Source: Peloplasma aerotolerans
Lineage (GTDB): Bacteria > Bacillota_I > Bacilli_A > Acholeplasmatales > Acholeplasmataceae
Length of the DNA stretch: 64,000 nt
Assembly: GCF_030012175.1 (NCBI RefSeq)
Contig: NZ_JASCXW010000003.1
Coordinates: 1 to 64,000, forward strand
Direction: 5' to 3'
Numbering within the stretch: position 1 is the stretch's first letter; every line of letters begins with the position of its first letter. The notes under the pieces are model-generated. The model had not been told where the DNA came from. It made no database searches and was given only the letters and a program-made list of their open reading frames with translations. Shown here piece after piece: positions 1 to 10,022 of this stretch. The position numbers were made by a program, and so were the translations under genes.

Positions 1-3
1 AAG

Positions 4-318
4 ATGGAAACGTTAGAAAAAAAAGAAATATTAAATCAACTTTTTGATTTTTATAAGCCTCTATTAACAGAGAAGCAAATCCATTATTTTGACCTCTATT
101 ATCATGAAGATTATTCACTTCAAGAAATATCAGAACTCAATCATGTCAGTAGAAATGCTGTGTTTGATCAACTTAAAAAAGTTGAAGAACATTTATTTTC
201 TTATGAAGAAAAATTGAAGTTATATTATTTACAAACTGAAAGAGAAAAATTGATAGAAAAAATACTAAAAACAAATGATTTGAAATTATTGGAACAATTA
301 AGAAAGTTGGATGAGTAA
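4..318 (+). CDS. ylxM: YlxM-family SRP-associated HTH protein
   Basis: A 104-residue UPF0122/YlxM protein. Residues 20-65 read as a sigma-70 region-4 type helix-turn-helix (LTEKQIHYFDLYY, then SLQEISELNHVSRNAVFDQL), followed by a charged helical tail. The family is found next to ffh in Bacillota and is thought to assist the signal recognition particle; its exact role is unsettled. The TAA stop overlaps the ATG of ffh by one base, so the two genes are translationally coupled. The ATG lies at the window edge, so the ribosome binding site cannot be seen, and ftsY, the usual upstream neighbour, would lie outside. Confidence 0.9.
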   Translation: METLEKKEILNQLFDFYKPLLTEKQIHYFDLYYHEDYSLQEISELNHVSRNAVFDQLKKVEEHLFSYEEKLKLYYLQTEREKLIEKILKTNDLKLLEQLRKLDE

Positions 319-1724
319 TGGCAGAAAATAGTTTAAGTTCACGTCTTCAGATGGCGATGCGTCGCCTCACCGGAAAAGGCTATCTAAATGAAAACGATAT
401 TGATGAAATGATGCGCGAAGTGCGTCTTTCTTTATTAGAAGCAGACGTAAACTTTAAGGTTGTTAAAACTTTCATAGCAAACATCAAAGAACAAGCTGTA
501 GGAGAAAAGATCTTAAAAGGATTAAACCCAGGTCAACAAGTCGTAAAAATCGTCCACGATGAACTAAAAAGAGTTATGGGGCAAGATGCTGAAGGTATTC
601 GATATAATATCAACGGTATCACAACGATTATGACAATCGGTCTACAAGGATCTGGTAAAACAACAGCCATCGGTAAATTAGGTGCGTATATTCGGAAAGC
701 AGAAAAGAAAAAAGTCATGTTCATTGCTGCAGACGTTTATCGTCCAGCTGCGATAGAACAATTGAATACGATAGGTAAACAAATCGATATAGAGGTTTTT
801 GAGCAAGGATTGATTGATGCTAGAGATATCGTTAAAAACGGCTTAAAATACGCAAGAGAAAACGATTATGACGTTGTTATCATCGATACTGCAGGACGTT
901 TACATATTGACGAAAAAATGATGCAAGAACTTATTGATGTTAAGCAAATTGCACAACCTAATGAAATTCTTTTAACAGTTGATGCAATGACTGGACAAGA
1001 TGCAGCAAACATTGCAAAAAGTTTTCATGAACAGTTAAATGCGACTGGTGCTATTCTTACGAAACTCGATGGAGATACTCGTGGTGGTGCAGCATTATCG
1101 ATTAAAGAAGTATCAGGTATTCCAATTAAGTTCGCATCAAGTGGCGAAAAAATGGATAGTTTTGAAATGTTTCATCCAGAGAGAATGGCTTCTCGTATAC
1201 TTGGTATGGGTGATGTGTTAACTCTCATTGAAAAAGCTACTGAATCGATAGATGAAGATGAAGCAAAAAACATGATGGAAAAGTTAATGTCTAACACATT
1301 TAACTATAACGATTTACTCAAGCAGTTTAAAATGATTAAAAAAATGGGATCAATGAGTAAAATCCTGGGATTTATCCCAGGTATGGGACAACTCAAAAAT
1401 GCTGCTTCTCAAGTAGATGATAAACAGTTTGAGCAAATGGGTGTATTAATCCATAGCATGACTGAAGCAGAGCGTAAAGATCCAACTCTAATCGACAAAA
1501 GTAGTCGAAGAAGAGAACGGATTGCTAAAGGGTCTGGTATGAAGGTAGCAGACTTAAATAAACTAAGACAAGCTTTAGAAACACAAAAGAAAATGATGAA
1601 GCAAATGATGAATATGGATGAAAGACAACTAGAGAGTTTATCAAAAAATCCATCTCAGATGATGCAGAACACAAAAACTAAAAAAGGTAAAGGCAAAGGA
1701 AAGGGTCAATTTAGGATTCGTTGA
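318..1724 (+). CDS. ffh: Signal recognition particle GTPase Ffh (SRP54)
   Basis: A 468-residue Ffh, close to the usual 440-480. It binds SRP RNA and signal peptides and, with FtsY, delivers ribosomes to the membrane Sec translocon. The N domain is followed by the G domain with P-loop GLQGSGKTT at residues 108-116, DTAGR (G3) and TKLDGD (G4). The M domain begins around residue 300 and is methionine-rich near its end (KKMMKQMMNM). The tail is Lys/Gly-rich, as is common for RNA contact. It ends in TGA inside the left part of an intrinsic terminator. No SRP RNA gene was recognised nearby. Confidence 0.97.
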   Translation: MAENSLSSRLQMAMRRLTGKGYLNENDIDEMMREVRLSLLEADVNFKVVKTFIANIKEQAVGEKILKGLNPGQQVVKIVHDELKRVMGQDAEGIRYNINGITTIMTIGLQGSGKTTAIGKLGAYIRKAEKKKVMFIAADVYRPAAIEQLNTIGKQIDIEVFEQGLIDARDIVKNGLKYARENDYDVVIIDTAGRLHIDEKMMQELIDVKQIAQPNEILLTVDAMTGQDAANIAKSFHEQLNATGAILTKLDGDTRGGAALSIKEVSGIPIKFASSGEKMDSFEMFHPERMASRILGMGDVLTLIEKATESIDEDEAKNMMEKLMSNTFNYNDLLKQFKMIKKMGSMSKILGFIPGMGQLKNAASQVDDKQFEQMGVLIHSMTEAERKDPTLIDKSSRRRERIAKGSGMKVADLNKLRQALETQKKMMKQMMNMDERQLESLSKNPSQMMQNTKTKKGKGKGKGQFRIR

Positions 1725-1734
1725 CCCTTTTTTT
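1701..1734 (+). terminator. Intrinsic terminator of ylxM-ffh
   Basis: AAGGGTCAA (1701-1709) pairs with TTGACCCTT (1721-1729), followed by a T run. The ffh stop codon lies in the right arm. Confidence 0.85.
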
Positions 1735-1745
1735 CTCCACAAAAG

Positions 1746-1775
1746 TTGTGGAAAATTAATCTATGTATCTATGAT
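1746..1775 (+). promoter_or_regulatory. Putative polA promoter
   Basis: TTGTGG (1746-1751), an 18-base spacer and TATGAT (1770-1775), just after the ffh terminator and about 25 bases before the polA start. It is a moderate match to a sigma-A promoter. Confidence 0.5.
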
Positions 1776-1800
1776 ACAATGAAGGAAAAGGGGAGACACT

Positions 1801-4419
1801 ATGAAGAAAATGATACTTATTGATGGGAACTCCATTATGTTTAGAGCCTATTACGCAACTGCTTATCCAGGCGCTAAACTCATGCAAACAGGACAAGGCA
1901 TTTATACGAATGCTCTTTTTGCATTTGTTGGTATGTTCGAAAAAATCATAACTGAAGACACAACAAACGCACTTGTTGCTTTTGATACTAAAGAACCAAC
2001 AAAGAGACACGAAGTATATAAAGAATACAAAGCAGGACGCATCAAAATGCCAGAAGAGTTAGCGATGCAGATTCCTTTAATCAATCAATATATTGAGTTA
2101 ACTGGTGTCCCAATCTATAGCAAAGCAGGCTATGAAGCAGATGACATTATCGGAACAATGGCCAAACGCTGTGCTAAAGATGGATATCATGTAGAAATAT
2201 ATTCAAGTGATCGTGATTTGCTTCAGCTTGTTGATGATCGCATTACTGTGAACTTACTCAAAAAAGGTATGAGAGAAGTTGCAAGATTTGATCCAAAAAC
2301 TTTGTTTGAAACTTATCAATTGACCCATGAACAAATGATTGATTTAAAAGCATTAATGGGTGATACTTCTGATAATATTCCAGGAATCCCTGGGGTTGGT
2401 GAAAAAACTGCGGTAAAGCTTCTTCAGGAATATGAGACTTTAGAAAACGTTCTTGAACACAAAGATGAAATCAAAGGCAAATTAGGTGAACGTATTAAAG
2501 AGCATGAAGAACTTGCAAAACTCAGCAAACAACTCGTTACAATTGATGTTGATGCTGATATCGAATGTCAAATATCCGATTTAGAAAAAGGTGAAGTGAA
2601 GACAAGCGAACTCATTACCTTTTTTCAAAATCTTGAATTACACGTTTTTGTTAAGAAAATGGAAGAACCAACTGCAAAAATGGAAAGTTGGGAATACAAA
2701 GTCATTGAAGATGAGCATGAGTTAGGAAAAATACTAAAACCTGAGCTTGCTATTCATTTTGAACTAAGTGATTACAATTACCATAAAGCTGAACTTTGGG
2801 GTGTTGGAATAACCGATGGAAAACATCATTACTTTTTATCGCCTGATTTTGCTTTAACATCCATTAATTTCCAAATGTATTTAAGTGATGAATCTATTAA
2901 AAAATTTACATATGACTATAAAGCGGCAAAAGTATTTCTATTATGGCAAAATATGGAATTTAATAACGTAGTATTCGATTTACTTTTATCTGCTTACCTA
3001 ATCAACTCGCATTTAGGAAAAGAAGAATTTAAACGCATTGTCTCAAACTTTGATTATGAAGATATTTTGTATGATGATGTCATTTATGGAAAAGGTGCAA
3101 AAAAAGGTTTACCAGAAAAAGAAATATATGAAAGACATATTGCATCGAAAGCAAAAGCTATATTTGAACTCAGAGATCCTTTATTAAAACAATTGAAAGA
3201 ACAAGAACAACTTCATTTATTAAATGACCTTGAAATTCCATTATCTGAAGTATTAGCGGAAATGGAATATAGTGGACTTTTAGTTGATCAAAATGAACTT
3301 AAAATACAAGGCAAAGATTTAAAAGAGAGATTAGAAACATTAGAAAAAGAAATACATGAGTTAGCAGGTATTACATTTAACGTCTCAAGTCCAAAGCAAC
3401 TTGGTGAAATACTGTTTGAAAAACTTGAACTACCTCATGGAAAAAAGACTAAGACGGGTTATTCGACCAATGTAGAAGTTCTAAATGATCTTCAAAAACA
3501 CCATCCAATCATTGAGAAAATCCTTGATTACAGACAACTTTCAAAATTACATTCAACATATATTGAAGGTGTCAGACAAAACCTATTTGAAGACGGAAAA
3601 GTACACACAATATATATGCAAGCTTTGACAACAACCGGCCGTTTATCGTCTTTAGATCCAAATTTGCAAAATATTCCGATTCGTACTGAAGAAGGAAGAA
3701 AAATTAGAAAATTATTTATTCCAGAAGAAAATAAATATTTATTAGGTTCGGATTACTCTCAAATAGAACTTAGAGTGCTTGCTGATATGGCAAACGTAAA
3801 AGGTCTTATCGAAGCATTTAACCATCACGAAGATATTCATACAAAAACAGCACAAGAAGTATTTCATGTGGATGAAGTCAATAGTGAACAAAGAAGAGCA
3901 GCAAAAGCTGTTAACTTCGGTATCATTTACGGTATAGGAGCATGGAGCCTAAGCGAAGACATTAATGTAACACCAAAAGAAGCACAAGCATTTATTGATC
4001 AATATCTTTCCATCTATCCTGAAATCAAAGATTATATGGAAAATATAGTTAATTTCGCTAAAGAAAATAAATATGTAGAAACGATTATGAAGCGCAGAAG
4101 ATATATTCCAGAATTGGAGTCTCCTGTCTATACTCAAAGGTCATTTGGTGAAAGAACAGCACTGAATGCACCAATTCAAGGTAGTGCTGCAGATATACTT
4201 AAAAAGGCAATGGTGGATTTATATCAATACCTAAAGAAAAATAAAAAGCAATCTAAATTAATCCTACAGGTTCATGATGAGTTAATCTTAGAGGTTCCTG
4301 AATCTGAATTAGAAGAAATGAAAGAGGTTGTGCCTAAGATGATGTCAAAAGCTATTCAGCTAAAAGTAGAGCTTGAAACATCGTGTGATGTTGGTACAAA
4401 TTGGTATGAATTAAAATAG
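1801..4419 (+). CDS. polA: DNA polymerase I
   Basis: An 872-residue family A polymerase for Okazaki fragment processing and repair. The N-terminal 5'-3' exonuclease shows DGNSIMFRAYYA, YEADDIIGT, SSDRDLLQLV and the helix-hairpin-helix GDTSDNIPGIPGVGEKTA. The central 3'-5' exonuclease fold is kept but degenerate: the DxE motif reads HFE near residue 315 and the last acidic motif is lost, so proofreading is probably absent, as in Bacillus and Taq Pol I. The polymerase domain has motif A DYSQIELR, motif B RRAAKAVNFGIIYG and motif C QVHDELILEV. The start follows a GGGGAG ribosome binding site. mutM and coaE follow closely, the usual Bacillota order. Confidence 0.97.
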   Translation: MKKMILIDGNSIMFRAYYATAYPGAKLMQTGQGIYTNALFAFVGMFEKIITEDTTNALVAFDTKEPTKRHEVYKEYKAGRIKMPEELAMQIPLINQYIELTGVPIYSKAGYEADDIIGTMAKRCAKDGYHVEIYSSDRDLLQLVDDRITVNLLKKGMREVARFDPKTLFETYQLTHEQMIDLKALMGDTSDNIPGIPGVGEKTAVKLLQEYETLENVLEHKDEIKGKLGERIKEHEELAKLSKQLVTIDVDADIECQISDLEKGEVKTSELITFFQNLELHVFVKKMEEPTAKMESWEYKVIEDEHELGKILKPELAIHFELSDYNYHKAELWGVGITDGKHHYFLSPDFALTSINFQMYLSDESIKKFTYDYKAAKVFLLWQNMEFNNVVFDLLLSAYLINSHLGKEEFKRIVSNFDYEDILYDDVIYGKGAKKGLPEKEIYERHIASKAKAIFELRDPLLKQLKEQEQLHLLNDLEIPLSEVLAEMEYSGLLVDQNELKIQGKDLKERLETLEKEIHELAGITFNVSSPKQLGEILFEKLELPHGKKTKTGYSTNVEVLNDLQKHHPIIEKILDYRQLSKLHSTYIEGVRQNLFEDGKVHTIYMQALTTTGRLSSLDPNLQNIPIRTEEGRKIRKLFIPEENKYLLGSDYSQIELRVLADMANVKGLIEAFNHHEDIHTKTAQEVFHVDEVNSEQRRAAKAVNFGIIYGIGAWSLSEDINVTPKEAQAFIDQYLSIYPEIKDYMENIVNFAKENKYVETIMKRRRYIPELESPVYTQRSFGERTALNAPIQGSAADILKKAMVDLYQYLKKNKKQSKLILQVHDELILEVPESELEEMKEVVPKMMSKAIQLKVELETSCDVGTNWYELK

Positions 4420-4429
4420 AGGTGAAAAT

Positions 4430-5239
4430 ATGCCAGAACTTCCTGAGGTTGAAACAGTTAGGGTAACACTTGAAAATGAAATATCCAATGAAAAAATTAT
4501 TGGTGTTGATGCGTATTATCAAAAAATAATAACCAATGAAACTAGTGAATTCAAGCAAAAAATCTCGAATCAGAAAATCAATAGAATTGACCGTATGGGG
4601 AAATACTTGATATTTATTTTAGATCGAGATGCATTAATAATTCACTTAAGGATGGAAGGCAAGTTTTTCATCAAGCACGATGAACCTATAGAAAAACATG
4701 AGCATGTTGTATTTCATTTTAAATCAGGAAGAAATTTAAGATACCACGATGTTAGAAAATTTGGAACGATCACATTGATACCACTGAGTGATTATTTAAA
4801 TACTTACCCACTCAATCAACTAGGGAAAGAACCAAAAGATATAGATGTTGATTATTTTTATACTGTATTAAACAAGAAAAATATTGAAATTAAAGCTGTA
4901 TTACTAGATCAACATATTATTGCAGGATTAGGTAATATTTATGTAGATGAAACATTATTTCTAAGCCACATACATCCAACTCGATTGGCATCAAATATTA
5001 CTTACGATGAGACAAAATGGATTATACAAGCAGCGATACAAGTCTTAGATAAAGCGACACAATTAGGTGGAACAACCATTCGTTCTTATACATCTAGTCT
5101 TGGTGTACATGGACGTTTCCAAAATGAGCTGAATGTTCACATGAAGGAAAACGAACCATGTCCACGATGTCAAACCAATATCATTAAAATGAAAGTCAAA
5201 GGACGTGGAACATATGTCTGTCCAAATTGTCAAAAATAA
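4430..5239 (+). CDS. mutM: Formamidopyrimidine-DNA glycosylase (MutM/Fpg)
   Basis: A 269-residue base-excision repair enzyme that removes 8-oxoguanine and formamidopyrimidines and nicks the abasic site. The N-terminus MPELPEVETV gives the catalytic Pro and Glu after Met removal. The H2TH region contains HIIAGLGNIYVDE. The C-terminal zinc finger has C244, C247, C264 and C267. It lies 10 bases after polA with an AGAGGTGA ribosome binding site, so it is probably in the same transcript. Its 3' end overlaps the coaE start. Confidence 0.96.
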   Translation: MPELPEVETVRVTLENEISNEKIIGVDAYYQKIITNETSEFKQKISNQKINRIDRMGKYLIFILDRDALIIHLRMEGKFFIKHDEPIEKHEHVVFHFKSGRNLRYHDVRKFGTITLIPLSDYLNTYPLNQLGKEPKDIDVDYFYTVLNKKNIEIKAVLLDQHIIAGLGNIYVDETLFLSHIHPTRLASNITYDETKWIIQAAIQVLDKATQLGGTTIRSYTSSLGVHGRFQNELNVHMKENEPCPRCQTNIIKMKVKGRGTYVCPNCQK

Positions 5240-5828
5240 TCCAATTTTAATCGGACTTACCGGTGGTATTGGAAGTGGAAAAACAACAGCTTCTCAATAT
5301 TTTAAAAGTTTAAACATTCCAGTTATTGATTGTGACGAGATTGTTCAGGAGCTATGGAAAAGCAATAAACAAATGAAAAAAGAGGTTGAATCGTTTTTCA
5401 AATTCCCAATAAAAACAAAAGAGGATCGAAAAAAATTAGCCAACATTATTTTCAATAACAAAGAAAAAAGAGAACAACTTAATTTGATTGTTCATCCTTT
5501 TGTATACCAAGAAGTTGAAAAGCAAAAGAGAAGTTTGCGTGAACACAAAATCATTATTATTGATATGCCACTTTTAATCGAAGTCGATTATCAAAGAAAA
5601 GTGGATTATGTTGTCTTAATTTATGTTGATTTTGATATGCAAGTCGAACGATTAATGAATCGCGACCAAATATCGCAAAATGAAGCAATGAAAAGAATTC
5701 ATTCACAAATGTCTCTGAATAAAAAAAGGCAATATGCAGATTATATTTTGGATAATGGAAAAACAAAAGAAGCATTATGTCATCAAATTGATCTATTTAT
5801 AGAGGAGATGCGAAATGAAGAACAGTAG
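5214..5828 (+). CDS. coaE: Dephospho-CoA kinase
   Basis: A 204-residue CoaE, which phosphorylates dephospho-CoA in the last step of CoA synthesis. The P-loop GGIGSGKT is at residues 17-24, followed by the DCDEIV motif and the LID region around RLMNRDQIS. I chose the ATG at 5214, ten bases after an AAAGGA motif; an in-frame GTG at 5205 is possible but sits directly on that motif. It overlaps mutM by 26 bases and dnaB by 14, so the group is translationally coupled. nrdR, which often follows coaE in Bacilli, is absent. Confidence 0.93.
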   Translation: MSVQIVKNNPILIGLTGGIGSGKTTASQYFKSLNIPVIDCDEIVQELWKSNKQMKKEVESFFKFPIKTKEDRKKLANIIFNNKEKREQLNLIVHPFVYQEVEKQKRSLREHKIIIIDMPLLIEVDYQRKVDYVVLIYVDFDMQVERLMNRDQISQNEAMKRIHSQMSLNKKRQYADYILDNGKTKEALCHQIDLFIEEMRNEEQ

Positions 5829-6978
5829 TACTTTTCAAATACAAAGTCAATCTGATCTAAGCGCTGCAGATTTTAAAGTGTTGGCACTTTTATATCAACC
5901 TCTTATGGGTCTTGAAGGACAGGCTATTTACACGACTTTTTATCAATTGGTAAATAAAACAGGTCGCGATACATATCAACATACCGAATTGTTTGACTTA
6001 TTAAACTTGAAAAACCTAGAATTTTTAAAAATTAGAAATAAACTAGAAGCATTAAATCTTTTAGTTGTCTATCAAAAAGAAGATCATTTTATCTATTTTA
6101 TGAAAGCACCATTAACAGCTAAACAGTTTTTACTAGATACGGTGTTTGGTAGCTATTTACAAAGCGAAATAGGTGAGAAAAACTTAAATCTATTAACAGA
6201 AATGTTTAAAATGGAAATCCCATCTACAGAGGGTTATGAAAATGTAACCAAATCATTTGATTCATTATATGAGTTTAAGAGCTTAAATTTACTTAATGTC
6301 GCACATCCTCTTCAAGGAAGACAACAAAACGGTGGTAGCCATATCAATCATAAATTCAATTATGATGCATTTGTCGAACACTTACCAGAAAGACTAAAAA
6401 ACTCACAAATATTAACTGAAAAATTTAGAGAACAAATTAATAAAATTTCATTTGTATATCAATTTGATGTTGGAGATATGGTCCAAATTTATGAAGCAGC
6501 AGCAAAATCGAAACAAGTTGTCAACTTCCAACAACTCAATTTTAAAGCTAAACAACATTATGACCAAAAACACAAGCTTTTAACCATAAAAAAGAAAGAT
6601 TTATCTAATAATGTATTAATTGACCAAGTCTCACCTCAAGTCATTATTCAAAAATATGCAAAAACGGATCAACAAGGGATTGCGTTATCAACGGCAACAG
6701 CACTTCTCGAAAGAAATCATGTTGAACCTGGAATTATAAATGTTATCTTAATGTTGGTACTTAAGCATAAAGATGGTATACTACCTAATATCAATTATTT
6801 AGAAAAAGTGTTATTAGATTGGTTGAATAAAGGTGTTCAAACAACTGAGGATGCTATAAATCATTCAGCAAGTTTAGAAACACAATGGGTACAAAAGAAG
6901 GCTGGACAAAAGCAAAATGTCAGCAAACCTGACTGGTTAGATGATTATATTAAAGACCTAGTCAAAATGGAGGAATAA
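5815..6978 (+). CDS. dnaB: Replication initiation protein DnaB (DnaB/DnaD family)
   Basis: A 387-residue homologue of Bacillus DnaB, the primosome protein that helps DnaI load the replicative helicase at oriC and at stalled forks. It is not the helicase. The N-terminal winged-helix region (LSAADFKVLALLYQPLMGLEGQAIY) is followed by a C-terminal DnaD-like helical domain ending in the YxxxIxxW-type motif YLEKVLLDWLNKG near residue 340. It is shorter than the Bacillus protein (about 470). It overlaps coaE and lies one base before dnaI, its functional partner. Confidence 0.9.
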   Translation: MKNSSTFQIQSQSDLSAADFKVLALLYQPLMGLEGQAIYTTFYQLVNKTGRDTYQHTELFDLLNLKNLEFLKIRNKLEALNLLVVYQKEDHFIYFMKAPLTAKQFLLDTVFGSYLQSEIGEKNLNLLTEMFKMEIPSTEGYENVTKSFDSLYEFKSLNLLNVAHPLQGRQQNGGSHINHKFNYDAFVEHLPERLKNSQILTEKFREQINKISFVYQFDVGDMVQIYEAAAKSKQVVNFQQLNFKAKQHYDQKHKLLTIKKKDLSNNVLIDQVSPQVIIQKYAKTDQQGIALSTATALLERNHVEPGIINVILMLVLKHKDGILPNINYLEKVLLDWLNKGVQTTEDAINHSASLETQWVQKKAGQKQNVSKPDWLDDYIKDLVKMEE

Positions 6979-6979
6979 C

Positions 6980-7801
6980 ATGACATTAGAAGAAATGAAA
7001 AAAGTTATTTCCAAAGATCCAGAAACCAGAAATATAGAAGTTCCAGAAGTTGATATATATAAAGTATATCAATACCTTTTAGAACGCGATCAAAAAGGTG
7101 CTAAAAATGGTTATGAACCCGTATTGATGACCGATCCATATATTGAAATAATCTATCGACCAACAAAAGAAAAGGCAATTGAAATTAAAAGAGAAAAAAT
7201 AAGACAACACCTGAAGTTCTACGACAGTGAAGTCTACATACAAGATGCCAGCTTATCAAGGTTTGAAGTATTTAACGATGAACGACAACATGCCTATGAG
7301 GAATCACTAGCATTTATCAATGAATACCGAAAAGATAGATACTCTAAAGGTATTTTCTTCTATGGGAAAAACTGGACAGGCAAAAGTTATCTTTTATCAG
7401 CGATCGCTCAAGAACTTGCTGAAAAAAACATTTCTGTACTCTTTGTTTACATGCCCGACTTAGTGAGAAGTATAAAACAAGGTATGAATGAAGGTAATCT
7501 TGAAGAACGTATTAATCAACTGAAACAAGCTGATGTCTTAATGCTTGATGATGTTGGTGGGGAAAACATGACACCATGGTTTAGAGATGAGATACTTGTT
7601 CCTATCATGCAATACCGTTTATCAGCAAAATTACCAGTCTTTATGAGTTCAAATTATGACTTTGAAAGACTTATTGACTTTTTAGCTGTGAATAAAGATG
7701 AAGCAAGTTTAATGAAGGCAGCAAGACTCATTCAAAGAATCAAAGATTTAATGACGCCAATTCGATTGGTTAAGGAACAATTTAAAGAAAAAAACACTTG
7801 A
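6980..7801 (+). CDS. dnaI: Primosomal helicase loader DnaI
   Basis: A 273-residue AAA+ ATPase related to DnaC/DnaI that loads the replicative helicase. The N-terminal domain (1-110) resembles DnaI. Walker A is GKNWTGKS (129-136), which fits GxxxxGKS although Trp replaces the usual second Gly. Walker B is VLMLDDVGG with D190/D191. It ends in TGA, whose bases also form part of the -35 box of the thrS promoter. It follows dnaB by one base with an AGGAAT-type ribosome binding site. Confidence 0.93.
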   Translation: MTLEEMKKVISKDPETRNIEVPEVDIYKVYQYLLERDQKGAKNGYEPVLMTDPYIEIIYRPTKEKAIEIKREKIRQHLKFYDSEVYIQDASLSRFEVFNDERQHAYEESLAFINEYRKDRYSKGIFFYGKNWTGKSYLLSAIAQELAEKNISVLFVYMPDLVRSIKQGMNEGNLEERINQLKQADVLMLDDVGGENMTPWFRDEILVPIMQYRLSAKLPVFMSSNYDFERLIDFLAVNKDEASLMKAARLIQRIKDLMTPIRLVKEQFKEKNT

Positions 7802-7825
7802 AAATATAATGACAAGTGTTATAAT
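7798..7825 (+). promoter_or_regulatory. thrS promoter
   Basis: TTGAAA (7798-7803), a 16-base spacer and TATAAT (7820-7825). The -35 box overlaps the dnaI stop codon. Confidence 0.75.
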
Positions 7826-7831
7826 ATAGAC

Positions 7832-8036
7832 ATCAACGATGAAAAGGACAATATTTAGATTAAACTTAGCGACGCAGAATGGTGAAAGCTGCGAACAATC
7901 TAAATTACTACCTTGGAGTTGGCTAAAAAAAATAGCCCGGGTCATGCCGTTATCCATATGCTAAGTGCTAGCTATGCTAGAACTAAGGTGGTACCGCGAA
8001 CTTCTCGTCCTTAGAAATTTCTAAGGACTTTTTTTA
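7832..8036 (+). promoter_or_regulatory. T-box riboswitch (tRNA-Thr) upstream of thrS
   Basis: A T-box leader that binds uncharged tRNA and allows read-through into thrS when threonine is scarce. The T-box core AAGGTGGTACCGCG is at 7985-7998. A stem I region with an AGCGA element and a GGTGAAAGCTGCGAAC apical portion lies around 7866-7895. The specifier region reads ACT-ACC at 7907-7912; both are threonine codons, which fits the downstream gene, though I cannot tell which triplet is read. The region ends in the terminator at 8007-8036. Confidence 0.95.
8007..8036 (+). terminator. T-box regulated terminator
   Basis: A perfect 22-base palindrome (GTCCTTAGAAA and its complement, 8007-8028) followed by a T run. 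It would compete with the antiterminator that contains the T-box core. Confidence 0.88.
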
Positions 8037-8056
8037 TTTCAAAGGAGAGATATAAA

Positions 8057-9982
8057 ATGATTAATATTACTTTTCCAGATGGAAGTGTAAAAGCTTTCGA
8101 AGATGGAATTTCTGCACAACGAGTAGCAGAAAGCATTTCAATGAGCCTTGCTAAAAAAGCTATAGCAGCTGTTTATAACAAGGAATATGTAGAGCTTTCA
8201 AGAAAATTGAAGGAAGATGGAACAATTGAAATTTTAACAGAAAAAGATCCAAGAACCTTGGATGTTTTGAATCATAGTACAGCACACTTAATGGCTCAAG
8301 CAATCACAACATTGTACCCTGGTGCTTGTTTTGGTGTTGGACCGGCTATTGATGAAGGTTTTTATTATGATGTTGATTTCAAAGATGATAAAGTTAATGA
8401 TGAAGATTTATTAAAAATTGAAGCTGAAATGAATAGGCTTTCTGAACAAGGATACGAAATCGTAAGACATGAAGTTTCGTATAAAGAAGCTAAAAATATT
8501 TTTAAAAATGATCCTTATAAACTTGAACTCATAGAAGAACATAAAGGTGAAGGACTCACTGTCTATTCACAAGGTGAGTTTACTGATTTATGCCGTGGTG
8601 GTCATGTTCCCAACACTAAGTTTATAAAAAACTTTAAACTATTAAGTCTTGCTGGTGCTTATTGGAGAGGTGATTCTGACAATAAAATGCTTGTTAGAAT
8701 TTATGGAACTAGTTTTTTTAGTAAAAAAGACCTAGAGTCTTATCTAAATCTTTTAGAAGAAAGAAAGCAAAGAGATCATAGAAAAATTGGTAAAGAACTC
8801 GATTTATTTATGATCTCAAAGGAAGTTGGATCTGGACTTCCATTCTGGCTTCATAAAGGAGCAACCATTAGAAGAACTATTGAAAGATATATTACTGATG
8901 TAGAAATAAGTTTAGGTTACATGCATGTTTATACACCTATCATGGCAAACACTGAATTATATAAAATTTCTGGTCACTGGGATCACTATCAAGAAAACAT
9001 GTTCCCACCAATGGATATGGGAGATGGAGAATTATTGGTCTTAAGACCTATGAATTGTCCACATCACATGTTGATTTATAAAAATGATGTTCATTCTTAC
9101 CGTGAACTACCACTTAGAATTGCTGAATTAGGTATGATGCATCGTTATGAGAAAAGTGGTGCATTATCAGGACTTCAACGTGTTAGAGAAATGACATTAA
9201 ACGATGCACACATTTTTGTACGTCCTGATCAGATTAAAGAAGAACTTAAGAGAACGATGCAATTACTATTCAAGGTATATAATGATTTTAATATTACTGA
9301 TTATGAGTTGAGATTAAGTTACAGAGATCCAAAAGATTCCGAGAAATATTTTCCAAATGATGATATGTGGAATAAAGCTGAAAAATTATTAAAAGAAGCA
9401 ATGGATGAAATGGAATTAGATTATTATGAAGCTGTTGGTGAGGCTGCATTTTACGGTCCAAAACTCGACGTTCAAGTAAAAACCGCTTTAGGTAATGCTG
9501 AAACTTTATCAACTATTCAACTAGACTTCTTATTACCGGAACGTTTTGACTTAACTTACGTTGGTGAAGATGGCAAAAATATCTATAGACCCGTAGTTAT
9601 TCACCGTGGTATTGTATCTACAATGGAACGCTTTGTTGCCTTTTTAACTGAAGAGTATAAAGGAGCATTTCCGTTATGGTTGGCACCTGTTCAAGTAAAG
9701 ATATTGCCGGTTAATGTAGTTCATCATCAAAACTATGTAATGGATGTCTATGAGATGCTAAAAGCAAGTGGATTTAGAGTTGAAACCGACTTAAGAGAAG
9801 AGAAACTAGGTTATAAAATTAGAGAGGTTCAAACTCAAAAAATACCATATTCTTTAGTACTTGGTGATAAAGAAAAAGATGAAGGACTTGTAACATATAG
9901 AAAGTATGGATCACAAGAACAAGTCACTGTCTCCATTGAGCAATTCTTGGAATTACTTATGAAAGAGACTAAAAATAATTAA
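8057..9982 (+). CDS. thrS: Threonyl-tRNA synthetase
   Basis: A 641-residue class II synthetase that charges tRNA-Thr. The N-terminal TGS domain (1-62) is followed by the editing domain with [10 protein letters not shown], the class II catalytic core ([11 protein letters not shown] supplies a zinc Cys; motif 2 lies around [18 protein letters not shown]) and the C-terminal anticodon-binding domain ([10 protein letters not shown] onward). The length is typical. The start follows an AAAGGAGAG ribosome binding site just after the T-box terminator. Confidence 0.98.
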   Translation: MINITFPDGSVKAFEDGISAQRVAESISMSLAKKAIAAVYNKEYVELSRKLKEDGTIEILTEKDPRTLDVLNHSTAHLMAQAITTLYPGACFGVGPAIDEGFYYDVDFKDDKVNDEDLLKIEAEMNRLSEQGYEIVRHEVSYKEAKNIFKNDPYKLELIEEHKGEGLTVYSQGEFTDLCRGGHVPNTKFIKNFKLLSLAGAYWRGDSDNKMLVRIYGTSFFSKKDLESYLNLLEERKQRDHRKIGKELDLFMISKEVGSGLPFWLHKGATIRRTIERYITDVEISLGYMHVYTPIMANTELYKISGHWDHYQENMFPPMDMGDGELLVLRPMNCPHHMLIYKNDVHSYRELPLRIAELGMMHRYEKSGALSGLQRVREMTLNDAHIFVRPDQIKEELKRTMQLLFKVYNDFNITDYELRLSYRDPKDSEKYFPNDDMWNKAEKLLKEAMDEMELDYYEAVGEAAFYGPKLDVQVKTALGNAETLSTIQLDFLLPERFDLTYVGEDGKNIYRPVVIHRGIVSTMERFVAFLTEEYKGAFPLWLAPVQVKILPVNVVHHQNYVMDVYEMLKASGFRVETDLREEKLGYKIREVQTQKIPYSLVLGDKEKDEGLVTYRKYGSQEQVTVSIEQFLELLMKETKNN

Positions 9983-9993
9983 AAATAATTTTG

Positions 9994-10022
9994 TTGAAAA
10001 AATAATAATAAGATGATATAAT
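9994..10022 (+). promoter_or_regulatory. Promoter after thrS
   Basis: TTGAAA (9994-9999), a 17-base spacer and TATAAT (10017-10022): a near-consensus sigma-A promoter. The predicted start site near 10029 coincides with the GGAG that opens the hairpin described next. Confidence 0.75.

Noticed and set aside
7361-7390. Trp in the DnaI Walker A motif (GKNWTGKS) as a sign of lost ATPase
   Set aside because: The GxxxxGKS pattern and Walker B are intact; the position tolerates variation in P-loop proteins.
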